DNA of 8,009 nucleotides from Salinicoccus sp. UBA3372 (GCA_002360325.1 DEQG01000076.1:279-8287), one strand, 5' to 3'; shown: positions 1-6,246, numbered from the stretch's first letter. The notes: generated from the letters alone by a model not told the origin. Numbers and translations are program-made.

Positions 1-567
1 TCCTGCCAGGGACAGAATGATGGAGATATTCATGTTTTTAGGGAATTTTTCAATGGCTTCAAATGCTTTGCCTTCGAAGACCGTCGTCTCTTCTGTGACT
101 TTCTCTTCTGTTAATGAATGGGCCGGTTTTCTTGTCGTCAGCTCCACACTGTCCAGATTGCCGTGCGACTTTGCATTTTGAATCAGGTCGAGCCCGCCGA
201 TGGCACCGGACGGCAGATGCAGCTGATGATTATATTTTTCGGTCAGTCCACTGACTTCAGCAAGCAGTTTTTCATCCACCAGGGCGCCGACACTGATCAG
301 CATCACATCTTTTTTCTTCAGAACCTCCGGCAGCAGAGCTTGTACCGTCTGGACGTTTGCCGCTTCAACTACCATATCGATATCGGATGATAGAAATTCA
401 GCAGAGTCCGTATACAATCTCACATCGTATTCAGCTTCAAGCGTCCGGTATTTCTCTCTGTTTCTCACCAGAATGTTTTTGATATTCAGTGCAGGATGGT
501 TTTCTTTATTAATCTTCTTCAATAAATACTGGCCGATTGCACCAGAGCCGATTAAACCTATATTCAT
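1..567 (-). CDS. nadX: L-aspartate dehydrogenase (NadX-type), C-terminus outside window
   Basis: Translating the minus strand from the ATG at 567 gives 189 residues with no stop before the window edge, so the C-terminal part is missing; the family is usually about 240-265 residues. The N-terminus has a Rossmann NAD(P)-binding loop, GLIGSGAIG, at residues 4-12. The LPSGAIGGLD segment at 118-127, TTRKPAHSL at 144-152 and FPKNMNISIILSLAG at 175-189 match the aspartate dehydrogenase/DUF108 family as I remember it. Known members oxidise L-aspartate to iminoaspartate, which quinolinate synthase (NadA) uses for NAD synthesis in the cytosol. The catalytic histidine expected in the C-terminal half lies outside the window. 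The start is fixed by a strong GGAGGAG site at 573-579, five bases upstream. No nad partner is visible here. A homologous dehydrogenase of different substrate is possible but less likely. Confidence 0.85.
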   Translation of the reverse strand, partial: MNIGLIGSGAIGQYLLKKINKENHPALNIKNILVRNREKYRTLEAEYDVRLYTDSAEFLSSDIDMVVEAANVQTVQALLPEVLKKKDVMLISVGALVDEKLLAEVSGLTEKYNHQLHLPSGAIGGLDLIQNAKSHGNLDSVELTTRKPAHSLTEEKVTEETTVFEGKAFEAIEKFPKNMNISIILSLAG

Positions 568-599
568 GATATCTCCTCCCCATGCATACTTTAAATATA

Positions 600-628
600 A
601 TTTTAGAGGTTAATGATGATGTTTACAA
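600..628 (-). promoter_or_regulatory. Candidate promoter for nadX
   Basis: Read on the minus strand, TTGTAA (628-623) and TAAAAT (605-600) are separated by exactly 17 bases. They match the -35 consensus at 4/6 and the -10 consensus at 5/6. The predicted start of transcription lies about 25 bases before the nadX start codon. It falls in the 71-base gap after the PAP2 gene, which has no terminator, so read-through from PAP2 is also possible. Confidence 0.45.
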
Positions 629-638
629 TAAACGGCAT

Positions 639-1316
639 TTATTTCATCAGAAACGGGCTTTTATCCTTTAATTTCATTTGGAGTAAAAACTTCTGTAAAT
701 GAGGCAAAGTGAGCTGATACATACTAATGGAAATGAAAACACCCGCCAGACCAAAGAATAAACCACCTAGCACGTCTGTCGGGAAATGCGCACCTAAATA
801 TATTCTTGAGAGCGTCACAAAGCTGATAATCATTGAAACAATGACTGTAATAAAAACCTTATGCCAAAGTTTTTTCATAAGCAGCACCATAGTGAGTCCG
901 ATCAGCCCGTAAAATATTGTACTTACAGCAGAGTGACCGCTCGGAAAGCTTTGAGACTGCTCTGTAGCAATTACGAGTATATCCGGGCGTGCACGACCAA
1001 TTAAAATCTTCATTACTGTAAGCAGTCCGACACTAAGCAGTACAGTACCGCCAAGCCACAGTCCTGCCACATACATTCTTTTAATCCATAGTACCGCTAT
1101 GACTAAAATGGTCACAGCAATGATCTCTTTTACACCTCCGATGTCCGTGAGGATTGCCACCAGGACGGACAAAGGATCTGAAACCTGTGACTGAATCACA
1201 TTAATCAGTAAAAAGTCGAATTCATTTACCCATTGTCTTTCTGTGAGCACTCCAAGGACGATACCCGAGTATAATAATAAAAATATGCATCCTATAATGC
1301 CAAATGTCTTCTTCAT
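639..1316 (-). CDS. PAP2-superfamily membrane phosphatase
   Basis: This 225-residue membrane protein carries all three signature motifs of the PAP2 (phosphatidic acid phosphatase type 2) family. Motif 1 is K-x6-RP at K103-P111, motif 2 is PSGH at 125-128, and motif 3 is SR-x3-G-x-H-x3-D at 170-181, with H177 the expected nucleophile and H128 the general acid. About six hydrophobic segments are visible, near residues 4-23, 48-78, 82-103, 128-147, 152-170 and 182-202. Such enzymes remove phosphate from lipid phosphates such as phosphatidylglycerol phosphate, phosphatidate or undecaprenyl pyrophosphate on the outer face of the membrane; sequence alone does not decide the substrate (PgpB- or BcrC-like roles are both possible). 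It has a weak purine-rich ribosome site. It is divergent from the HTH-DUF1232 gene and may be co-transcribed with nadX downstream. Confidence 0.9.
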   Translation of the reverse strand: MKKTFGIIGCIFLLLYSGIVLGVLTERQWVNEFDFLLINVIQSQVSDPLSVLVAILTDIGGVKEIIAVTILVIAVLWIKRMYVAGLWLGGTVLLSVGLLTVMKILIGRARPDILVIATEQSQSFPSGHSAVSTIFYGLIGLTMVLLMKKLWHKVFITVIVSMIISFVTLSRIYLGAHFPTDVLGGLFFGLAGVFISISMYQLTLPHLQKFLLQMKLKDKSPFLMK

Positions 1317-1347
1317 ATTGATACTTCTTTCTGAAAAATTTTTAGAA

Positions 1348-1364
1348 TAGATTTATCTAATCTA
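1348..1364. promoter_or_regulatory. Inverted repeat, possible operator (PAP2 side)
   Basis: TAGATT and AATCTA form perfect 6-base arms around a 5-base centre (TATCT). The upper arm coincides with the proposed PAP2 -10 box and there is no T-tract, so a protein binding site is more likely than a terminator. Confidence 0.35.
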
Positions 1365-1387
1365 CCATAGCGTTGACATATTGTCAC
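1359..1387 (-). promoter_or_regulatory. Candidate promoter of the PAP2 gene
   Basis: On the minus strand, GTGACA (1387-1382, 5/6 to consensus) is followed after 17 bases by TAGATT (1364-1359, 4/6). This would start transcription about 35 bases before the PAP2 start codon. Both boxes fall on inverted repeats: the -35 on the 1374-1386 palindrome, and the -10 exactly on one arm of the 1348-1364 palindrome. No mapped start site supports it. Confidence 0.4.
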
Positions 1388-1401
1388 CAGTGTATTACAT
1401 T
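1373..1401 (+). promoter_or_regulatory. Promoter of the HTH-DUF1232 gene
   Basis: A perfect -35 TTGACA (1373-1378) lies 17 bases before TACATT (1396-1401, 4/6 to consensus). A second, overlapping option is TTGTCA (1381-1386) with TATGTT (1405-1410) at 18-base spacing. Either gives a short leader before the ATG at 1434. The -35 region is embedded in the 1374-1386 palindrome. Confidence 0.55.
1374..1386. promoter_or_regulatory. Palindrome under both divergent -35 boxes, candidate operator
   Basis: TGACA-TAT-TGTCA has perfect 5-base arms around 3 bases. It covers five of six bases of the plus-strand TTGACA and five of six bases of the minus-strand GTGACA box. Its size and place fit an operator for a dimeric HTH protein, and the XRE-type protein encoded 48 bases downstream is the obvious candidate. 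Binding is inferred, not shown. Confidence 0.45.
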
Positions 1402-1433
1402 CGTTATGTTATAAGGAAAAGAGTGGTGATGAT

Positions 1434-2066
1434 ATGAATGATCAGGAACGGTTGCGTGAGTATCTGAAGAAAATGATGGATGAGCGAAGGTTATCTTTAA
1501 GAGAGGTCGGACGTATGTCAGATATTGATCATGCAACATTGTCAAAAATTTTAAATGGTAAGAGGAAGGCTAATTTAAATCACTTACAACGATTATCAGC
1601 CGGCATGGGGGTAAGGTTATCAGAGCTCTTGTCGGCGGATGATGAAAACAACAGAACAGATGGAGATTTGGCAGAAAATTTAAAAGCGGTTCAGAAACTG
1701 GTTGAGACAATACATCCTGAAACAGGCACCCTTACAATGGCTGAAATTGATGATGAAATACAAAAATATATAAAAGAAAGCAAGACGGTTGGAGGAAAAC
1801 AGGACATCCTTGAAAAAACAGAAGATAAAATCAGCCAATCTCCCAATGCCGGGACTTTCATGAAAAATATCCATAAGATGTACGGCTGTTTTATCACCGG
1901 AAAAAGCAATGTTAATGATACTGCATTGATGGGCGGGGCATTACTTTATTTTATAGTAACAACGGATTTAATACCGGATTACTTGTTGCCAATCGGTCTG
2001 CTCGATGATGCACTGATTGTTCAAGCAATTTCGCAAAGGATGGAAAATAAAAATTTGTTGATATAA
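1434..2066 (+). CDS. XRE-family HTH protein fused to a DUF1232 (YkvA-like) domain
   Basis: This 210-residue protein has two recognisable parts. Residues about 6-65 form a Cro/C1-type helix-turn-helix; SLREVGRMSDIDHATLSKIL at 21-40 has the turn-and-recognition-helix pattern, followed by the typical NGKRKANLNHLQRLSAGMGV. A charged linker of about 75-150 leads to a hydrophobic C-terminal DUF1232 core at about 164-200, with the hallmark DLIPDYLLPIGLLDD at 178-192. DUF1232 has no established biochemical function, but its hydrophobicity suggests membrane association. The protein is probably a DNA-binding regulator, perhaps autoregulatory through the palindrome in its promoter. The start ATG has a GGTGA site only four bases upstream, which is tight; ATGs for residues 14 and 15 would cut into the HTH. 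It ends 65 bases before mgtE with no terminator between, so the two are probably one operon. The signal it senses is unknown. Confidence 0.82.
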   Translation: MNDQERLREYLKKMMDERRLSLREVGRMSDIDHATLSKILNGKRKANLNHLQRLSAGMGVRLSELLSADDENNRTDGDLAENLKAVQKLVETIHPETGTLTMAEIDDEIQKYIKESKTVGGKQDILEKTEDKISQSPNAGTFMKNIHKMYGCFITGKSNVNDTALMGGALLYFIVTTDLIPDYLLPIGLLDDALIVQAISQRMENKNLLI

Positions 2067-2131
2067 CCAGAATTTTGTCTGCTGATTTAAAACTGCATGT
2101 CTGAATAAAAAGTGCAGGGAGACAGGTATAT

Positions 2132-3484
2132 ATGACACAAAGTATGCAGCACTTGAAAGAGAGTATTATAAATACTCTTCAACTGCAAGATTTTAAAAGT
2201 TTTAAAGAAATTACGCACAATATGCAAGCTTATGATTTGGCCCAGCTGTATGTGAATTTATACGAGAGAGAACAAGATAGCTTTCTACGGTTAGCATCTG
2301 TGCAACAAATGGCTGATATAATTGCTGAGTTAAATAATGATTATCAGCACACTATTCTTGGAAAAATGGATACAGATAAAACTTCAGAAGTAATTCAACA
2401 CATGAGCAATGATGACCTGATCAATCTGTTGACTTATATGGATGTGGCTGAAGCGGAGACTCTATTGAAAAGTACAGATAAGGACTTCGCCCGGGTTATT
2501 CTAAATCTAATGAAATATCCACCAGAAACAGCGGGCAGAATAATGACAGACCAGCTTGTGTGGATCAATCAAAAATCCACTGTCCGGGAAGCAGTGGATA
2601 AACTGAAACACTTCGCTGAGATTGCAGAATATTTAAACTACCTGCATGTCATTGATAATGAGAGAAAGCTTGTGGGTGTTGTCTCTTACCGTGATTTATT
2701 GCTTGCTGAAGAAGACCGGCGGATTAACGAAGTGATGAATTCACGTACTGTCACTGTTGACGCGATGATGGATCAGGAAGATGTCGCCCAGGTCATTCAA
2801 AGATATAATTTTGTGACGATTCCGGTAGTGGATGAAGAGAATAAACTTCTGGGAATTGTCACTGTCGATGATATATTGGATGTTGTGTATCTTGAAGCAA
2901 ATGAGGACATTGAGAAAATATCTGCATCAGGAAAAGCGATAGATTTTAATACAAAACCGTCGGTCGCAGCATACAGACGGTTAACCTGGCTGGTGTTACT
3001 ACTATTTATCGGACTTGTTTCGGGGAGTATTATTGCAAGCTTTGAAGAAACATTGGAACAGGTCGTTGCGCTTGCATTCTTTATGCCAATGATTGCAGGA
3101 ATGACCGGCAACACAGGTACTCAGTCATTGGCAGTAGTTATCAGAGGTCTGGTGGCAAGTGATATTGATACGAGACAAGTATTCAAATTGCTGATAAGAG
3201 AGTTGTGGGTGGGCGTTATTATTGGCGCCATCTGCGGACTATTGATATTTGCGATTGCATTTATGTGGCAGGGCAATGCCATTTTCGGTTTTGTAGTAGC
3301 TTTTTCATTGCTTTGTACCTTAATTATCGGCACACTGGCTGGTACAATCATCCCGCTCGTCCTTTATCGGTTGAATATTGATCCCGCCATAGCCTCAGGC
3401 CCATTAATAACCACAATAAATGATATTTTATCGTTATTGATATATTTCGGTATCGCGACAACATTTTTATCGTATTTGATGTAA
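2132..3484 (+). CDS. mgtE: Magnesium transporter/channel MgtE
   Basis: At 450 residues this matches the usual MgtE length and order. An N-terminal MgtE_N helical domain (about 5-125) is followed by two CBS domains (about 130-190 and 195-255), then a plug-helix region (about 260-280) and five membrane segments (about 283-450). The pore-family signature MPMIAGMTGNTGTQS spans 318-332, and DPAIASGPLITT is at 417-428. D431, just after, is probably the equivalent of the conserved pore aspartate that selects Mg2+ in the Thermus protein. Family knowledge says Mg2+ binding between the N and CBS domains closes the channel, so activity is gated by internal Mg2+. AGGGAGA at 2116-2122 supports the start at 2132. 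No room exists for an M-box riboswitch in the 65-base gap upstream. The gene probably follows the HTH-DUF1232 gene in an operon. Confidence 0.95.
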   Translation: MTQSMQHLKESIINTLQLQDFKSFKEITHNMQAYDLAQLYVNLYEREQDSFLRLASVQQMADIIAELNNDYQHTILGKMDTDKTSEVIQHMSNDDLINLLTYMDVAEAETLLKSTDKDFARVILNLMKYPPETAGRIMTDQLVWINQKSTVREAVDKLKHFAEIAEYLNYLHVIDNERKLVGVVSYRDLLLAEEDRRINEVMNSRTVTVDAMMDQEDVAQVIQRYNFVTIPVVDEENKLLGIVTVDDILDVVYLEANEDIEKISASGKAIDFNTKPSVAAYRRLTWLVLLLFIGLVSGSIIASFEETLEQVVALAFFMPMIAGMTGNTGTQSLAVVIRGLVASDIDTRQVFKLLIRELWVGVIIGAICGLLIFAIAFMWQGNAIFGFVVAFSLLCTLIIGTLAGTIIPLVLYRLNIDPAIASGPLITTINDILSLLIYFGIATTFLSYLM

Positions 3485-3526
3485 ATGGAAATGATTACAT
3501 ATGATATGAATCGAATGGGAATATTT

Positions 3527-3659
3527 TATAATACAACGCTTTCTTTTATACACAAAGGCGGGGATGAATTCATGAAGAAATGCAGAGAGAATTATTGAAA
3601 ATGGAATAAAGTCGAAGAAGCTGTTAAAACTGCCAATATGGGATTTTAACAGTTTTTTT
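3527..3659 (+). ncRNA. Candidate small transcript (sRNA or mgtE 3'-end RNA)
   Basis: A perfect -10 hexamer TATAAT at 3527-3532 and an intrinsic terminator ending at about 3659 delimit a possible RNA of roughly 120 bases starting near 3539. The -35 partner at 17-base spacing is poor. A second option is TTGATG (3476-3481), N18, TATGAT (3500-3505), which overlaps the mgtE stop. Inside lies a strong ribosome-site-like AAAGGCGGGG and an ORF of only eight residues, MKKCRENY, at 3572-3598. It could be an sRNA, a tiny peptide gene, a decayed gene start, or simply the trailer of the mgtE message. Confidence 0.3.
3621..3659 (+). terminator. Rho-independent terminator after mgtE / small transcript
   Basis: CTGTTAAAA (3621-3629) pairs perfectly with TTTTAACAG (3644-3652) around a 14-base loop and is followed by seven T residues (3653-3659). 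This ends the upstream plus-strand transcript, 137 bases after the mgtE stop. Confidence 0.8.
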
Positions 3660-3787
3660 AATTTAATAAAAGATGTTATCATTGATAAAAGCGCATTCAT
3701 GCCTGACGGGTGTTTTATTATCCTGTCATTCATGTTATCATGACTACGTTCCTATGTGGATGATGTCATATTTTATATACACTTACT

Positions 3788-3817
3788 TTGAACCTGGGTC
3801 TGAAGAGCGAGTATAAC
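3788..3817 (+). promoter_or_regulatory. Candidate sigma-A promoter of the BCCT gene
   Basis: TTGAAC (3788-3793, 4/6) and TATAAC (3812-3817, 5/6) are 18 bases apart. Transcription would begin near 3824, leaving a leader of about 140 bases before the start codon. A GGGTAT box at 3921-3926 is a possible additional sigma-B type -10, with a poor -35 partner. Confidence 0.45.
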
Positions 3818-3965
3818 GAGTGGTTATTCTATGCCTATGGGTCTTTTTTTATTGGTGATTTTTATCGACTGCGGCCTGGCTCCGGACCTGGAAAAACATC
3901 CGAATTTTAATGGGATAGCAGGGTATGTGTATATAAAGATTGTAATTTTATAGGGAGGTCTACTA

Positions 3966-5654
3966 ATGAAAAACAAGTCACAAATTACGCCTGTCTTTTA
4001 TATTTCACTCGCAATAGCGATTGTGTTCATTTTGTGGGGCGTGTTTGCTCCGGGAAATGTAGAGACAGTATTAGGGTTTATCAACGGTTTTATCTCAAAT
4101 AATTTTGGCTGGGTCTACATGCTTGCAATGACAGCATTCGTCCTGTTCGCATTATTCCTGGTAATCAGTCCTTACGGTAAAATCAGACTGGGCAAGCAGA
4201 ATGAAAAACCCCAGTATAAGTATTTCACATGGTTCTCATTCCTGTTCACTGCAGGTATGGGTGTCGGTCTGGTGTTCTTCGGTGTTACAGAACCGCTGAC
4301 ACATTACCATAACCCGCCGACTCTTGAAGGCGGAGCATCCGGAGCAGGGAGAGAAGCACTGCAGTACACACTGTTCCACTGGGGCTTCCATCCATGGGCA
4401 GTTTATGCGATCGTCGGTCTGGCACTTGCCTATTTCAACTTCAGGCATAAGGCGCCATTACTTATGAGTTCATCGCTTGTACCATTGATCGGTGACCGCC
4501 GTGCCAACGGCTGGATGGGTAAAAGTGTGGACGTACTTGCGGTATTCGGTACAATTTTCGGTATCGCGACGTCGCTTGGTCTCGGTGCGACGCAGATCAC
4601 CGCAGGCTTGAGCTACAGCTTTGATTTCATAGAAAACAATATCTTCACTCAGACAATTGTCGTTCTGTTGATCACAGTGGCATTCGTCACTTCGGCATCG
4701 ACAGGTCTGAACAAAGGTATCCGCTACTTGAGTATGGGTAACGTGGTCATTGCTGTCGCATTGATGTTTTTCGTATTCATCTTCGGGTCGACTGTCACAA
4801 TGTTCGAAACGTTCCTGACTAACGCAGGTAACTATATTCAGAACCTGCCGAGCATGACGCTTGGTATGAATTCATTCGAAGGCGACAGAGGTTTCCTCAA
4901 TGACTGGACATTGTTCTACTGGGCATGGTGGATCGGCTGGTCCGCATTCGTTGGAAGTTTCATAGCCCGTGTTTCACGAGGCAGAACCATCCGTGAATTC
5001 ATTCTTGGTGTAACAGGTGTACCTGTGCTGTTCAGTGCATTATGGTTCGCAGTATTCGGTGTTGCCGGTATCGAATCCGACAACATTTTAGGCGGCGGAT
5101 TATACAGTCTGATTTCAGAGCAGGGTGACGAAGTTGCATTGTTCGCATTCCTTGAAAACTATCCTGCCGCACCGGTCGTCATGGGTATCGCAATCATCCT
5201 GATTGCATCATTCTTCGTGACTTCCGCAGACAGTGGTACTTTCGTACTTGGTATGCTGACTACGGGCGGTTCATTGAACCCGTCACTCAGAGTCAAGCTG
5301 ATCTGGGGTGCAATCCTTTCAGGTACAGCACTTGTACTTCTGTTCTCAGGCGGCTTAAACGCACTTGAGATGGCGATGCTGATTGCTGCATTCCCATTCA
5401 CTCTGGTGGTCATATTGCTTGGTATCTCACTCTTTAAAGCGTTGAGAAGCGAATTCAAGATCATAGAACTTGAAAGAAAGCAGCTCATTTATGAGCCCGG
5501 CTACCGTGAAGAAACAGAAGAAGAACTTGAAGAAAGAATTGAAGCATTCAAAGCAACACTGCCGGATCAGATGGCGCCTGACATCGAAGAAGAAGATGAA
5601 GAGATCGTCACGGCAGATGATGAAGCAGAAGAAGAGAAAAAAGAAGACAAATAG
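3966..5654 (+). CDS. BCCT-family osmoprotectant transporter (OpuD/BetL-type) with acidic C-terminal tail
   Basis: This 562-residue membrane protein is a betaine/carnitine/choline transporter. Twelve hydrophobic segments can be traced from about 8-28 to 466-491. The glycine-rich stretch GMGVG (97-101) in the third segment and the family signature DWTLFYWAWWIGW (313-325), with W319, W321, W322 and W325, are intact; these residues form the aromatic substrate box in characterised members. It probably imports glycine betaine or a similar compatible solute driven by Na+, but proline betaine, carnitine, choline or ectoine cannot be excluded. The cytoplasmic tail after about residue 495 is long and strongly acidic, rich in E and D from 513 to 562, unlike the basic osmosensing tail of BetP. 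AGGGAGG at 3952-3958, seven bases before the ATG, supports the start. It is a single-gene unit, ended by the terminator at 5662-5705. Confidence 0.93.
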   Translation: MKNKSQITPVFYISLAIAIVFILWGVFAPGNVETVLGFINGFISNNFGWVYMLAMTAFVLFALFLVISPYGKIRLGKQNEKPQYKYFTWFSFLFTAGMGVGLVFFGVTEPLTHYHNPPTLEGGASGAGREALQYTLFHWGFHPWAVYAIVGLALAYFNFRHKAPLLMSSSLVPLIGDRRANGWMGKSVDVLAVFGTIFGIATSLGLGATQITAGLSYSFDFIENNIFTQTIVVLLITVAFVTSASTGLNKGIRYLSMGNVVIAVALMFFVFIFGSTVTMFETFLTNAGNYIQNLPSMTLGMNSFEGDRGFLNDWTLFYWAWWIGWSAFVGSFIARVSRGRTIREFILGVTGVPVLFSALWFAVFGVAGIESDNILGGGLYSLISEQGDEVALFAFLENYPAAPVVMGIAIILIASFFVTSADSGTFVLGMLTTGGSLNPSLRVKLIWGAILSGTALVLLFSGGLNALEMAMLIAAFPFTLVVILLGISLFKALRSEFKIIELERKQLIYEPGYREETEEELEERIEAFKATLPDQMAPDIEEEDEEIVTADDEAEEEKKEDK

Positions 5655-5661
5655 TCATTGT

Positions 5662-5705
5662 AAAAAGGTGAGTGTCCCGGTTATCATCCGGACACTCACC
5701 TTTTT
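5662..5705. terminator. Bidirectional terminator between the convergent BCCT and DUF523 genes
   Basis: GGTGAGTGTCC (5667-5677) pairs perfectly with GGACACTCACC (5690-5700) over 11 bases. An A-tract (5662-5666) lies on one side and a T-tract (5701-5707) on the other, so it has U-tailed form on both strands. The T-tract runs into the DUF523 stop codon (TAA, 5708-5706). Confidence 0.93.
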
Positions 5706-6158
5706 TTATAATGCTTCAAACTCTTTTTCGGAAATCACCTGGATACCGTTCTTTTCAAGTAATGCTGTCGTCACACCGACGCCTTGGATTTTATTGCCGC
5801 TGAACGTGCCGTCATATATGAAAGAGCTGCCGCATGAAGGGCTGTTTTCTTTCAGAACCACCATTGAAGGCTGGAATTCTTTGAATACATTCAGTGTTTC
5901 GTAGGCGCCTTTTAAAAACTGCTCTGTAACATCTTTGCCGGATGTATCCACGATTTTCGCTTTTCCTTCAAGCACATCATGACCGTCGCCGTGTTCTATT
6001 TCCGCCGGAAGTCTTGGAATGGACAGTCCGCCGAAAACTTCGGGGCACACAGCAACTGCCTTTCCTTCATCCATCAATCTGCTGATCTTTTCATTGAGAC
6101 TGTTGCAGCCGTCATATCTGACATTCTGTCCGACCAGGCATGCACTCACCAATATCAT
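5706..6158 (-). CDS. DUF523 family protein (YbbK/TudS-like, probable Fe-S desulfidase-type)
   Basis: This 150-residue protein is a complete stand-alone DUF523 domain. It has the family landmarks SACLVGQNVRYDG (5-17), CPEVFGGLSIPR (38-49), LKENSPSCG (102-110) and GVGVTTALL (126-134). Cysteines C7, C38 and C109 sit in these motifs; C18 is extra. DUF523 is the catalytic domain of TudS, a thiouracil desulfidase holding a [4Fe-4S] cluster on three cysteines, so this protein may bind such a cluster and remove sulfur from thio-nucleobases or their nucleotides. That activity is inferred from the family, and the DUF1722 domain fused in some homologues is absent here. The ATG at 6158 has a GGGTGAT site just upstream. 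The gene converges on the BCCT gene and diverges from the acetyltransferase gene. A TATAAT at 6176-6171 is probably too close to the start codon to be its promoter. Confidence 0.85.
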   Translation of the reverse strand: MILVSACLVGQNVRYDGCNSLNEKISRLMDEGKAVAVCPEVFGGLSIPRLPAEIEHGDGHDVLEGKAKIVDTSGKDVTEQFLKGAYETLNVFKEFQPSMVVLKENSPSCGSSFIYDGTFSGNKIQGVGVTTALLEKNGIQVISEKEFEAL

Positions 6159-6214
6159 ATGATCACCCGTATTATAAAAGTTATTGTAAGTATAGTATCA
6201 TAATTTTAAGACAG

Positions 6215-6223
6215 TGATATGAT
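6215..6223 (+). promoter_or_regulatory. Extended -10 promoter of the DUF2087-GNAT gene
   Basis: TGATATGAT contains a TGn extension and TATGAT (5/6 to the -10 consensus). No good -35 is seen 16-18 bases upstream, which extended -10 promoters can tolerate. Transcription would begin near 6230, giving a leader of about 17 bases. Confidence 0.4.
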
Positions 6224-6246
6224 TTATTAATTTACAGGTGATGAAA

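Larger units (their letters stand above)
3485..3965. other. Gene-free 481-bp interval between mgtE and the BCCT gene
   Basis: No ORF here looks like a protein. The left part holds a TATAAT box, a ribosome-site-like AAAGGCGGGG (3554-3563) followed by a nine-codon ORF, and a terminator (3621-3659). The middle holds short repeats: ATGTTATCAT at 3673-3682 and 3732-3741, CATTCATG at 3694-3701 and 3727-3734, and the palindrome TTATCA-T-TGATAA at 3676-3688. The right part holds the promoter and a leader of roughly 140 bases for the transporter. No match to a riboswitch class I know was recognised. Confidence 0.6.

Noticed and set aside
118..390. Plus-strand ORF of 90 codons at the left end
   Set aside because: It is antisense to nadX, whose minus-strand translation has clear Rossmann and family motifs; no ribosome site or family resemblance.
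2067..2131. Mg2+-sensing M-box riboswitch before mgtE
   Set aside because: The 65-base gap is far too short for an M-box, and no terminator stem is present.
3467..3733. Minus-strand ORF of 88 codons after mgtE
   Set aside because: It starts in the mgtE-small transcript terminator region, reads through that hairpin and has a composition typical of non-coding AT-rich DNA.
3791..3848. T-run at 3842-3848 as a terminator
   Set aside because: No hairpin can be formed from the bases before the T-run; GGGTCT simply occurs twice in direct orientation.
3824..3965. Known riboswitch in the BCCT leader
   Set aside because: I could not find the conserved core of any class I know (including ydaO/c-di-AMP and yybP); a covariance-model search would be needed to settle it.
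5470..5904. Plus-strand ORF of 144 codons across the BCCT end and DUF523
   Set aside because: It reads an alternative frame of the BCCT acidic tail (giving a lysine-rich stretch), passes through the terminator and then runs antisense to DUF523.
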